DNA of 64,000 nucleotides, taken from contig NZ_CP042906.1 of assembly GCF_008728855.1 (NCBI RefSeq), forward strand, positions 3,346,001-3,410,000. Direction: 5' to 3'. Position numbers and translations under genes: made by a program. A model generated the notes under the pieces. It ran no database searches, was not told where the DNA came from, and saw only the letters and a program-made list of their open reading frames with translations. How positions within the stretch are numbered: position 1 is the first letter of the stretch; each line of letters opens with the position of its first letter. This document shows, piece after piece, positions 17,770 through 25,691 of the stretch. This stretch comes from Hypericibacter terrae. Its GTDB lineage: Bacteria; Pseudomonadota; Alphaproteobacteria; Dongiales; Dongiaceae.

Positions 17770-18012
17770 ACCGCCGACGGCCTGCCCGCGCCCCCGCTCT
17801 TCTGAAGGGTACCGGCAAGCCGGTCGTCCGAGGCCTGCGCTCTCCTTCGGAAGTCCGGAGCCTGCGCGGCCGGCGGCCCTAAGTAGAAATACGCCAATCT
17901 CTCTGGTACTGTTTCCTGAAGAACTAAAGGCGATAGATTGCTATATTTAGAATTATTTATGAGTTACAATGGGTCAATAAAATTACTTCATCAATAATTT
18001 GAGAGGTATTCA

Positions 18013-18030
18013 CCTTTCAAATGAAAGGAG
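18013..18030 (+). promoter_or_regulatory. Hairpin sequestering the Shine-Dalgarno of the 18039 gene
   Basis: CCTTTC at 18013-18018, loop AAAT, then GAAAGG at 18023-18028: a perfect 6-bp stem. The 3' arm contains most of the AAAGGAG Shine-Dalgarno of the gene starting at 18039. It is placed just after an unusually AT-rich stretch (about 17935-18010). This arrangement could control translation by opening and closing. It is an inference from sequence only. Confidence 0.45.
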
Positions 18031-18038
18031 ATTCTCGA

Positions 18039-18383
18039 ATGAAGATTCCTCCCTCGACCGGGCCAGCCCTCGTCGGCGTGCTCGTCGGCGCGGTGGCCGT
18101 CATGATTCTCGGCTTCAGCTTCGGCGGCTGGATGCTCGGCAGCTCGGCGCAGAAGATGGCCGACCAGCGCTCGGCGGTCGCCGTGATCGACGCCCTCGTC
18201 CCCTTCTGCGTCACCCAGTCGAAAGCCGATCCCACCGGTTCGGCCAAGCTGGTCGAGCTCCAGGCGATCACCTCGACCTATGAGCGTCGCGATTTCATCA
18301 TGAAGGCCGGCTGGGCAACGACACCGCCGACCGAGGCGCCGAACAGCGACCTCGCCATGGCCTGCTCGAAGGTCCTTTCCTGA
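18039..18383 (+). CDS. Small membrane-anchored protein of unknown function, 114 aa
   Basis: One N-terminal hydrophobic helix (PALVGVLVGAVAVMILGFSFGGWML, residues 9-33) followed by a soluble tail of about 80 residues with two cysteines (FCVTQSK and MACSKVLS). Probably anchored in the inner membrane with the tail in the periplasm. ATG 18039 is preceded by AAAGGAG with 8-base spacing; an in-frame ATG at 18021 overlaps that site and is unlikely. The leader is AT-rich and holds a hairpin over the Shine-Dalgarno. I do not recognise the family. Confidence 0.7.
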   Translation: MKIPPSTGPALVGVLVGAVAVMILGFSFGGWMLGSSAQKMADQRSAVAVIDALVPFCVTQSKADPTGSAKLVELQAITSTYERRDFIMKAGWATTPPTEAPNSDLAMACSKVLS

Positions 18384-18550
18384 CCGGTTGTTGATCGCCG
18401 CTGAAAGCCGCGCCGATCAGGTCGGGAAACCACCCGTCACCACCAGCACCGGCAGACGCCGCTCAGGCGACCCCGGCAGCCTGCGGGCGAACCGCCAGCT
18501 GGCGCTTCGCCCGCGTTTGCCGGTTCTCTGCATTCGACCTCGTGCGGGCC

Positions 18551-18922
18551 TTACCGCTCGCCGAAGCCGCAGAAGGTCTCGTCGGACCCGATCTGCTGGC
18601 TCGGAAGCGTCGGGGCTCCCGTGCAGTCATTGAAGAAATTCGGGGTCCTCGAGGTCGGATGAAGGTTCGGCGTCTCGGGATTCTGCCGCAGCAACGGCTC
18701 CCGGAACGTCGACAGCGCACCGTCGCGGCTCGATGCCGGGGCCGTCATCGATCCCGAGGGGGAAAGGCCCATGGGGACCTGCGGGGCGAACTGGGCGCCC
18801 GGATTGAGCAGATCGACGCCATGCATGTCGTTTTCCGCGGCCCAGGCGGAGGGGCCGGTGCCGAGGGCCGCTACCGCGAGCCCGAACGTCAATCCGGCGA
18901 CTGCGAAGAATTTAGAGACCAT
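18551..18922 (-). CDS. Secreted small protein of unknown function, 123 aa
   Basis: Clear Sec signal peptide: MVSKFFAVAGLTFGLAVAAL, then GTGPSAWAAE with likely cleavage after AWA. The mature part of about 95 residues is rich in Pro, Ser and Asn with two cysteines (NDCTGAP and ETFCGF) and no recognisable domain. ATG 18922 is preceded by GAGG with 8-base spacing. It is divergent from the hydrolase gene at 19148. Function unknown. Confidence 0.65.
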   Translation of the reverse strand: MVSKFFAVAGLTFGLAVAALGTGPSAWAAENDMHGVDLLNPGAQFAPQVPMGLSPSGSMTAPASSRDGALSTFREPLLRQNPETPNLHPTSRTPNFFNDCTGAPTLPSQQIGSDETFCGFGER

Positions 18923-19147
18923 GTTGAAAACCTCAGTTCAGTGTGGCCCCCATGCCGGACATCTGGTGTGTCTCGCGGTTTGGGCAATCATACGATGGTC
19001 GCGACCCGCTCCTCCGCCTGACCTCCCCTTGACGATTTCGCCGCTTCAGCCCAGGCTTCACCCGCCGCCTGAAGAAGAGGAAATTCATCAAGCAATCCCA
19101 GGAACATGGCGGCCGATGTGAAGACACCGGACAGAAGGGGGACCACC

Positions 19148-20032
19148 ATGCCGAGCCGCCAGCCGGATGCATCGACCCGGGTCGGGGTCGATGGACACGA
19201 GGTTGTGACCTACAGTTACGGTAGCGGGAGCGAGGTCCTGTTCCTGTTGAACGGTGGCCCCGGATTGCCATCCCTTTATCTGCGCGAGCCGCTGCTGCGG
19301 CTGCTCGACGAGGGTTACCGCATCGTCACCTATGACCAGCTCGGCTGCGGCGCGTCGGACCGTCCCACCGATCCCAAGCTCTGGACCATGGCGCGCTATG
19401 TCGCCGAGGTGGAGACCGTCCGCAAGGCGCTCGGGCTGGGGCCGGTTCATCTGCTCGGCCATAGCTGGGGCGGATGGCTCGGCATCGACTACACGCTGAC
19501 CCACCCGGCCGCGATCAAGACCTTCATCCTCTCCAACACCTGCGGGGACATGCCCCACCTGGTCGGCGAGCTGAACCGGTTGCGCGCGGCCCTGGGGGCT
19601 GAGACCGTCGCGATGATGCAGCATCACGAGGCCGATGGAACGCTCGACCATCCGGAATATCAGGCGGCCGTCACCATCCTCAATTACCGGCATGTCTGTC
19701 GCTTGCAGCATTGGCCGGAGCCGGTGTCCCAGTCGCTGGGGGACTGGAACATGGGACCCTATGCGACCATGCAGGGCCCGAACGAATTCCTCTATATCGG
19801 CAACCTCAAGGACTGGAACCGCATCCCGGACATGCACCGGATCACGCAGCCCTGCCTGATCCTCACCGGCCATTTCGACGAACTGGGCCCCCCTTGCGCG
19901 ATGCGGATGAAGCATGCGCTCCCCCATGCCGAGCTGACGGTCTTCCCCAACAGCTCCCACATGCCGATGTATGAGGAGCCGGATGCTTATCTGGCAAGGG
20001 TTTCGGCGTTTCTCGGACAGCATCGCGGCTGA
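19148..20032 (+). CDS. Proline iminopeptidase-like alpha/beta hydrolase, copy 1, 294 aa
   Basis: Serine hydrolase of the prolyl-aminopeptidase group. Oxyanion/N-terminal motif NGGPGLPS at 35-42, nucleophile elbow GHSWGG with Ser106, an Asp in TGHFDELGPP and a His in NSSHMPMYEEP. It is closely similar throughout to the protein at 21244 (shared DQLGxGxSD, LNYRHVCRL, HWP, GPNEF). ATG 19148 follows a strong AGAAGGGGGA; an in-frame ATG at 19106 is possible but has poor spacing. It lies 113 bases before the LuxR solo gene. In PipR/XccR-type loci such an enzyme neighbours the regulator; it may modify the signal. Confidence 0.9.
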   Translation: MPSRQPDASTRVGVDGHEVVTYSYGSGSEVLFLLNGGPGLPSLYLREPLLRLLDEGYRIVTYDQLGCGASDRPTDPKLWTMARYVAEVETVRKALGLGPVHLLGHSWGGWLGIDYTLTHPAAIKTFILSNTCGDMPHLVGELNRLRAALGAETVAMMQHHEADGTLDHPEYQAAVTILNYRHVCRLQHWPEPVSQSLGDWNMGPYATMQGPNEFLYIGNLKDWNRIPDMHRITQPCLILTGHFDELGPPCAMRMKHALPHAELTVFPNSSHMPMYEEPDAYLARVSAFLGQHRG

Positions 20033-20145
20033 GCCTGCGCCGGGTTTGACCGCCGAAGGCGCCGCGCCCTATTGTTGACGGGAGGGCGCCCGGAAACCTT
20101 GCGCAAGCGGCGCCGCTGGCAGGGGAGCCTCGTCCGCTGGACGAC

Positions 20146-20907
20146 GTGATCGACAGTTTCGCCGACAAGATCGAGAGCGCCGACAGTCTCGAGCGCTGCC
20201 TCGATCTGCTGCTCGAGGCCGTTGTCCCGATCGGCTTCTCCTCCGTCATCTACGACTATGCGCCGGTGCCGGTCGCGCATGACGGGAGGATGATTCGGCC
20301 GAATCTGCTGAATGCGCGCAACGTGCCGGCGGATTTCGCCGGGCTCTGGGCCGACCATGAATATTACCGCATCGACCCGGTCCAGCAGATGTGCATCGAC
20401 TGCAATCTGCCGTTCGTCTGGTCGTTCCAGGGCGTCGACGATCATATCCTCGAACGCCCGCTGACGCGCGAGCACCAGCCGGTGGTGGCGTATCTCAAGG
20501 ATACGCATCTGAGCTGCGGCGCCACGGTGCCGATCCATTCGCGCGACGGCAGCCTCGCGACCGTCACCGCAATTCGCGTCGGCGCCGAGCGGGGCTTCGA
20601 GCGCGTGGCGCGGCGTGAGCTGGCGACGCTCAGCTTCCTCGCCCACTTCATGCATGAAGCGGCGCTGCGCAGCTTCGACGAGGAGACGCGCCGCTGCCAT
20701 GCCGTCTCTTTGAGCGCGCGCGAGATCGAATGCCTGCGCTGGGCGGCCCGCGGCAAGACCGCCGAGGACATCGCCGAGATCCTGGACCGCGCGCCGGCCA
20801 CGGTCTGCCTCCATCTCAACAACGCCCAGCACAAGCTCGGCGCCCAGAACCGCGCCCAGGCCATCGCCCGCGCCGCGCATTACCGGCTTCTGGGCGCGGG
20901 GCTGTGA
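20146..20907 (+). CDS. LuxR family solo regulator with autoinducer-binding domain, 253 aa
   Basis: Quorum-sensing-type activator without a LuxI partner in the window. N-terminal signal-binding domain residues 10-170; C-terminal GerE helix-turn-helix 187-250 (SLSAREIECLRWAARGKTAEDIAEIL). Aligning to TraR/LasR numbering, Asp70/Pro71 are Asp77/Pro78 and Trp85 is Trp92. The Trp57 equivalent is Phe64 and the Tyr61 equivalent is Trp68. A change to Trp at position 61 is the hallmark of plant-associated LuxR solos such as OryR and XccR. GTG 20146 is the likely start. It is flanked by two proline-iminopeptidase-like genes and a peptide ABC transporter. A non-AHL signal is therefore likely. Confidence 0.9.
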   Translation: MIDSFADKIESADSLERCLDLLLEAVVPIGFSSVIYDYAPVPVAHDGRMIRPNLLNARNVPADFAGLWADHEYYRIDPVQQMCIDCNLPFVWSFQGVDDHILERPLTREHQPVVAYLKDTHLSCGATVPIHSRDGSLATVTAIRVGAERGFERVARRELATLSFLAHFMHEAALRSFDEETRRCHAVSLSAREIECLRWAARGKTAEDIAEILDRAPATVCLHLNNAQHKLGAQNRAQAIARAAHYRLLGAGL

Positions 20908-21243
20908 CGGAGCAGGCGACGACTGCCACCTCCGTTCCTCTCCGCCCGGGTAGCGGGGGACAGGGATGCGAAGGGTTGGCGCAAGCGGAGCTTGCGCTTA
21001 CCCGAAGCTGGGAGAGATGGGTCTTTCTTTCCCGCACACCCTCTCCCAGCTTCGGGTCAGTCTGCGCTTCGCCCCGACTAACCCTGCGCAACCCTCCCCC
21101 TCACGAATGAGGGGGAGGACAGGACGTTCGTGCCCTATCAGTTCTGCTAGTTGTCCCGCCCCTCCTCTGGTCCCTAGCCTGACATAGGCCTCAAGCGGCA
21201 TTCCGCGCCGGGCCTGTTTCCAGACATTGGGACCCGAGAGATC
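20908..21243. other. Non-coding gap, 336 bases, filled by palindromes
   Basis: No gene. It holds three perfect hairpins (see the repeat entry 20979-21118), and a lux-box-like CTGT-N6-ACAT at 21214-21227. That last site is only 17 bases before the next start codon, too close for a standard activator site. The promoter of the hydrolase gene at 21244, if separate, would lie in the last 120 bases. Confidence 0.5.
20979..21118. repeat. Compound palindromic element of three nested or adjacent hairpins
   Basis: Hairpin A: GCGCAAGC at 20979-20986, loop GGA, GCTTGCGC at 20990-20997. Hairpin B: 17-base arms ACCCGAAGCTGGGAGAG (21000-21016) and its exact complement at 21041-21057, with a 24-base loop. 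Hairpin C: CCTCCCCCTCA at 21093-21103, loop CGAA, TGAGGGGGAGG at 21108-21118. The outer flanks also show partial complementarity (GAAGGGTTGGCGCA against TGCGCAACCCT). Hairpin C shares the CCCTCCCCC theme of the long inverted repeats elsewhere. It separates the regulator from the second hydrolase. Confidence 0.8.
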
Positions 21244-22158
21244 ATGGCCGCGCTCAATCCGCCCCTTCCCGCCGATGCCCGTCCGCCCGACGAGACCTTC
21301 CGGGTCAAGATCGATGGCCATGAGGTCCAGGTCTACAGCTACGGTCGCGGGCCCGAGGTCCTGTTCTGCCTCAATGGCGGGCCGGGCCTGCCTTGCGATT
21401 ATGTGCGCGAGACCCACAGCGTCATGGCGGACCATGGCTATCGCGTCGTGGTCCATGACCAGCTCGGCACCGGGCGCTCCGACAAGCCGAAGGATAAGAG
21501 CCTCTGGACCCTCGCCCGCTATGTCGAGGAGGTGGAGACCCTGCGCCGGACGCTGGGGCTGGGCCGCGTCCATCTGCTGGGGCAGTCCTGGGGCACCTGG
21601 CTGGGCTTCGAATATCTCCTGACTCACCCGAACGGCGCCAAGAGCTTCATCTGCGCCAACGGGACCGCCGAGATCCCGCTGCATCTGCGCGACCTGGAGC
21701 GGCTGCGCGGGGCGCTCGGACCCGAGACGGTCGCGATGATGGCGCGCCACGAGGCCGAGGGCACGACCGACCATCCGGCCTATCAGGGCGCGGTCCAGGT
21801 CCTGAACTACCGCCATGTCTGCCGGCTCGACCATTGGCCGCCGGCGCTGATGCGCTCGATCGACGGCATCAACATGGACATCTACGGCACGATGTGGGGG
21901 CCGAACGAGTTCACCTGCACCGGCAATCTCAAGGATTGGGACCGGCTCGCCGACCTGCCGCGCATCGAGCAGCCCTGCCTCGTGCTGTGCGGGCATCATG
22001 ACGAGCTGACGCCCGACAGCGCAGCACGCATCGCCCGCCGGCTCAAGAAGCCCACGCTCAAGATCTTCAGGAACAGCTCGCATATGCCGTTTTTCGAAGA
22101 ACCCGCCGACTACATCGCGACGCTCAGGAGCTTCCTCGACCAGCATCGGGGCGGCTGA
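21244..22158 (+). CDS. Proline iminopeptidase-like alpha/beta hydrolase, copy 2, 304 aa
   Basis: Paralogue of the hydrolase at 19148. Motifs: NGGPGLP at 44-50, HDQLGTGRSD at 71-80, nucleophile Ser115 in GQSWGTW, Asp in CGHHDELTPD and His in NSSHMPFFEEP. Relative to copy 1, the elbow reads GQSWG rather than GHSWG, the form typical of proline iminopeptidases. The start is ATG 21244 (MAALNPPLPA). Only 53 bases separate it from the peptide-binding protein gene, so it probably heads or joins the transporter operon. Likely cytoplasmic; processing of an imported signal or peptide is inferred. Confidence 0.9.
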   Translation: MAALNPPLPADARPPDETFRVKIDGHEVQVYSYGRGPEVLFCLNGGPGLPCDYVRETHSVMADHGYRVVVHDQLGTGRSDKPKDKSLWTLARYVEEVETLRRTLGLGRVHLLGQSWGTWLGFEYLLTHPNGAKSFICANGTAEIPLHLRDLERLRGALGPETVAMMARHEAEGTTDHPAYQGAVQVLNYRHVCRLDHWPPALMRSIDGINMDIYGTMWGPNEFTCTGNLKDWDRLADLPRIEQPCLVLCGHHDELTPDSAARIARRLKKPTLKIFRNSSHMPFFEEPADYIATLRSFLDQHRGG

Positions 22159-22211
22159 CGAAAAGGCCGCTCGCGAACGGGCGGCGCCTAGGACCGGGAG
22201 GAACCTCGACC

Positions 22212-23735
22212 ATGATTTCCGCAAAGCCACGACATCTTCTGTCGGCATTTCTCGTCGCCGCCGCCCTGCTGTTCACCGCAGCCCAGGCCTCGGCCGGCGG
22301 CGTGCTCAAGATCGCCCGCGAGCAGGACAGCACGACCTTCGATCCCATCTATACGATCCTGGCGCCCGACATCTGGGTCTTCAACCAGTTCTATTCGACC
22401 CTGGTGCGCGCCAACGCGACCGCGACCGACATCGAGCCGGATCTCGCCGAAAAATGGGAAATCTCGGCCGACGGCACGGTCTACACCTTCCATCTGCGCG
22501 AGGCGAAGTTCTCCGACGGCACGCCGGTCCTCGCCAGCGATGTGGTTTTCAGCCTGCTGCGCGCGCGCGATGACGAGAAATCGGTGCTGCGCTCGATGTT
22601 CTCGCCGATCGACAAGGCCGAGGCGCCCGACGACCGCACCGTGGTGCTGAAGCTGAAGGGTCCGAGCGCGCCGCTCATGTCGACGCTGGCCATGTTCGCC
22701 GCCTCGGTCCTCCCCGAACATGCGGTCAAGGCCGAGGGCGAGGGCTTCGGCGAGAAGCCGGTCGGCTCCGGCGCCTTCGTCCTCAAGGAATGGAAGCGCG
22801 GCGACCGCATCATCCTGGCGCGCAATCCGCTCTATTGGGAGAAGGGGCTGCCCAAGCTCGACGGCATCGAGTGGATCTATGTGCCCAACGACAACACCCG
22901 CATGCTGAAGCTCAAGGCCGGCGAGGTCGATGCCGCGACCTTCGTGCCCTGGAACCAGATCAAGGAGCTCCAGGCCGACAAGAACATCCAGGTCCAGCTC
23001 GACAAATCGACCCGCATGGATCACATCCTGGTCAACCACGCCCACAAGCCGCTCGACAACAAGCTGGTGCGCCAGGCGCTCAACATGGCGATCGACCAGA
23101 AGGCGATCGTCGACGTCGTGACCTCGGGCTACGGCACCGTCGCCAACTCCTTCTTCCCGCTCGACGGTATGGACTACAACCCCGACAACCCGAACTACCC
23201 CTACGACCCGGCCAAAGCGAAGAAGATCCTGGACGAGCAGGGCGTGAAGGATCTGACGCTCAATTTCGCGCTGGTGGCGGGCGACACCGCCCATGACCAG
23301 ATCGGCGTGCTGGTGAAGGACCAGCTCGCCAAGGTCGGGGTGGCGGTCAATCTGGTGAAGATGGAGGGCGGCCAGCAATGGGACGCGCTCGTCAATGGCG
23401 ACTACGACATCGGCGTGATGTGGTGGGTCAACGACGTGTTCGATCCGGACGAGAAGGCGCAGTTCTGTGTCTCGGGCGATCCGGAGAACCGGTCCTACTA
23501 CACCAACTACAAGAACCCGGTCGTGACCGACCTGGTCAACAAGGCTGCGGTCGAGCAGGACCCGGCCAAGCGCAAGCAGATGTATTTCGACATTCAGCGG
23601 CTGGCGAAGGACGATGTTCACTGGATCGACCTCTATTACAGCCCCTTCCGCAACGCCTCGCGCGCGAACGTGACGGGCTTCGTCCAGAACCCGCTCGGGC
23701 GCTACATGCTGGAGACGGCCGACATCACCAACTGA
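22212..23735 (+). CDS. Peptide-type ABC transporter substrate-binding protein 1 (SBP family 5), 507 aa
   Basis: Periplasmic receptor of a dipeptide/oligopeptide/nickel-class importer. Signal peptide in residues 1-28 (HLLSAFLVAAALLFTAAQASA). Family 5 signatures: LKIAREQDSTTFDPIY, LAEKWEISADGTVYTFHLREAKFSDG, GSGAFVLKEWKRGD and RQALNMAIDQKAIV. GGGAGGA lies 9 bases before ATG 22212. It is similar throughout to the protein at 27784, which ends the operon. Between it and the first permease lies a strong stem-loop at 23754-23787. In the context of the LuxR solo it is a candidate signal receptor for uptake. Confidence 0.92.
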   Translation: MISAKPRHLLSAFLVAAALLFTAAQASAGGVLKIAREQDSTTFDPIYTILAPDIWVFNQFYSTLVRANATATDIEPDLAEKWEISADGTVYTFHLREAKFSDGTPVLASDVVFSLLRARDDEKSVLRSMFSPIDKAEAPDDRTVVLKLKGPSAPLMSTLAMFAASVLPEHAVKAEGEGFGEKPVGSGAFVLKEWKRGDRIILARNPLYWEKGLPKLDGIEWIYVPNDNTRMLKLKAGEVDAATFVPWNQIKELQADKNIQVQLDKSTRMDHILVNHAHKPLDNKLVRQALNMAIDQKAIVDVVTSGYGTVANSFFPLDGMDYNPDNPNYPYDPAKAKKILDEQGVKDLTLNFALVAGDTAHDQIGVLVKDQLAKVGVAVNLVKMEGGQQWDALVNGDYDIGVMWWVNDVFDPDEKAQFCVSGDPENRSYYTNYKNPVVTDLVNKAAVEQDPAKRKQMYFDIQRLAKDDVHWIDLYYSPFRNASRANVTGFVQNPLGRYMLETADITN

Positions 23736-23753
23736 GCGGGGCCGAGGCGGCAT

Positions 23754-23787
23754 GAGGGCGGCGACCCCGGACGGGATCGCCGCCCTC
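23754..23787 (+). terminator. Intra-operon stem-loop (attenuator-like)
   Basis: Perfect 11-bp stem: GAGGGCGGCGA at 23754-23764 and TCGCCGCCCTC at 23777-23787, with a 12-base loop; the following bases TGTCTTGTC are only weakly T-rich. It lies 19 bases after the binding-protein stop and 105 bases before the permease start. It may partly terminate transcription or protect the upstream mRNA 3' end, giving more binding protein than permease. Confidence 0.6.
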
Positions 23788-23892
23788 TGTCTTGTCGGAC
23801 AGGCTTCGCGCGCCCTGGAGCGCGACAGGGAAGGCCGATAGGATTGCCGCCAGCGCTTTCCTGACGCGGATCACCGGGATCACTTCACGGGC

Positions 23893-24831
23893 ATGGGCCG
23901 ATATCGCTTCATTCTCTGGCGTCCCCTGCAGCTGGTGCCGGTGCTGCTCGGCGTAAGCCTGATCAGCTTCCTGCTGGTGCATGCGATTCCCGGCGATCCG
24001 GTGCGGATCCTGCTGGGCACGCGTGCGACCGCCGCCGTGATCGAGGCGACCCGCGCGCAATATGGCCTCGATCAGCCGCTCGCCCTGCAATATCTCTACT
24101 TCCTCAAGAACCTCGCCGCCGGCGAGTTCGGCAAATCGATCATCTTCAAGATCGGTATCCCGAAGCTGGTGGTGAGCCGGATCGTCCCGACCCTGTTCCT
24201 GCTCGGCTATGCGATCTTCATGTCGGTCGTCATTGCGATCGGCTTCGCCGTGCTGGCGGCCGTCTATCGGGGCCGATGGCCCGACCAGGTGGTCCGGGTC
24301 TATTCGACGGCGGGGCTCGGCCTGCCGGCCTTCTGGCTCGGCATTGTGCTCATCATCCTCTTCAGCATCGAGCTCGGTTTGTTTCCAGTGTCCGGCTATG
24401 GCGAGACCCCGCTCGATCATCTCCATCATTTGTTCCTGCCGGCCCTGACCATCGCGCTCGCGCTCTCGCCGGTGCTGATCCGGAACCTGCGCGCGAGCCT
24501 GCTGGCCGAGATGGAGGCGGATTACGTGAAGGCCGCGCGTTCGCGCGGGCTCTCCGAGGCCAAGATCTTCCGGCGTCATATCTTCCGCAACTCGCTCATT
24601 CCCACCATCACGCTCCTGGGCGTCAATGTCGGCTGGCTCATCGGCGGGACGGTCGTGGTCGAGCAGGTCTTCTCGGTGCCGGGGCTGGGCTCGCTGATGG
24701 TGAGCTCGATCTTCGCCCGCGACTATCTGGTGGTGCAGGTGGTGACCCTGGCCTTCGCGCTGGCCGTCATTCTCACCAACTTCATCGTCGATATCGTCAC
24801 GGTCGCGCTCGACCCGCGGGTCAAGCTATGA
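23893..24831 (+). CDS. Peptide-type ABC transporter permease (DppB-like), 312 aa
   Basis: Inner-membrane permease. Six hydrophobic segments, beginning LQLVPVLLGVSLISFLLVHA. The DppB-type IPGDP motif is at about 35-39, followed by the YGLDQPLALQYLYFL segment. The coupling loop reads DYVKAARSRGLSEAKIFRRHIFRNSLIP (EAA motif). ATG 23893 begins MGRYRFILWRP. The end overlaps the next gene by ATGA, so translation is coupled. Full length. Confidence 0.94.
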   Translation: MGRYRFILWRPLQLVPVLLGVSLISFLLVHAIPGDPVRILLGTRATAAVIEATRAQYGLDQPLALQYLYFLKNLAAGEFGKSIIFKIGIPKLVVSRIVPTLFLLGYAIFMSVVIAIGFAVLAAVYRGRWPDQVVRVYSTAGLGLPAFWLGIVLIILFSIELGLFPVSGYGETPLDHLHHLFLPALTIALALSPVLIRNLRASLLAEMEADYVKAARSRGLSEAKIFRRHIFRNSLIPTITLLGVNVGWLIGGTVVVEQVFSVPGLGSLMVSSIFARDYLVVQVVTLAFALAVILTNFIVDIVTVALDPRVKL

Positions 24832-25691
24832 GCCTGACGCCCGCCCACCGCGCCGCCACCCTGCCGTTTCGCCTCGCCGCGCACGGGCTTGCGGCGCCCA
24901 CGGCGCTGAAGCTGGGCGCCGCCATCTCGTGCGCCTGGCTGTTCCTGGCGGTCGCCGCCCCCTTGATCGCGCCTTACGATCCCATCGTCCAGGATCTGGG
25001 CCAGACCCTGCGCCCTCCGAGCCTCGCCCACTGGCTCGGCACCGACAATTTCGGCCGCGACGTGCTGACCCGCATCATCTGGGGCGCGCGCCTGGACCTC
25101 GCCATGGGTCTCCTCGGCGTGATCGTTCCCTTCATCCTCGGCAGCGCCGTCGGCCTCGTCGCCGGCTATTTCGGCGGCATCGTCGATACGCTCCTGATGC
25201 GCCTCCTCGACATCACCATCTCCTTCCCCTTCTTCGTGCTGGTGATTGCGATCATCTCGGTGCTGGGGGCCGGCCTCGTCAGCTTCTTCATCGCCGTTTC
25301 GCTGGTCGGCTGGGTCAGCTACGCACGGCTGATCCGGGGCCAGACCCTGGTGCTCAAACATAGCGACTTCGTGCTCGCGGCCCGCAATCTTGGCTATGGC
25401 CGCCTGCGCATCATGGCGCGGCATATCCTGCCCAACGCCGTGCTCCCGGCGATCGTATTCTCCATGTCGGACGTGGTGCTGACCATCCTGCTGGGCTCGT
25501 CGCTCTCCTATCTCGGCCTCGGCGTCCAGCCGCCCGCCGCCGAATGGGGCGTCATGATCGCCGAGGGCCAGACCTTCCTCGCCAGTGCCTGGTGGATCAG
25601 CTTCTTCCCGGGCCTCGCCATCGTCACGCTGGCGCTGGGCTTCAGCCTCCTGGCCGACGGGCTGGCCGAGACCCTGGGGATCCGGGAATGA
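24828..25691 (+). CDS. Peptide-type ABC transporter permease (DppC-like), 287 aa
   Basis: Second permease. The N-terminal cytoplasmic stretch is followed by helix SCAWLFLAVAAPLIAPYDP. The family motif HWLGTDNFGRDVLTRIIWGAR is near 65-85. The coupling loop reads DFVLAARNLGYGRLRIMARHILPNAVLP. ATG 24828 overlaps the DppB stop by four bases. A longer frame upstream is out of phase with DppB and is rejected. It overlaps the next ATPase gene in the same ATGA manner. Confidence 0.94.
   Translation: MSLTPAHRAATLPFRLAAHGLAAPTALKLGAAISCAWLFLAVAAPLIAPYDPIVQDLGQTLRPPSLAHWLGTDNFGRDVLTRIIWGARLDLAMGLLGVIVPFILGSAVGLVAGYFGGIVDTLLMRLLDITISFPFFVLVIAIISVLGAGLVSFFIAVSLVGWVSYARLIRGQTLVLKHSDFVLAARNLGYGRLRIMARHILPNAVLPAIVFSMSDVVLTILLGSSLSYLGLGVQPPAAEWGVMIAEGQTFLASAWWISFFPGLAIVTLALGFSLLADGLAETLGIRE

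Noticed and set aside
21214-21227. Lux-box-like CTGT-N6-ACAT upstream of the second hydrolase
   Set aside because: Seven of eight half-site bases match CTGT/ACAG, but it is only 17 bases before the start codon, too close for a LuxR activator site, and short dyads of this kind arise by chance.
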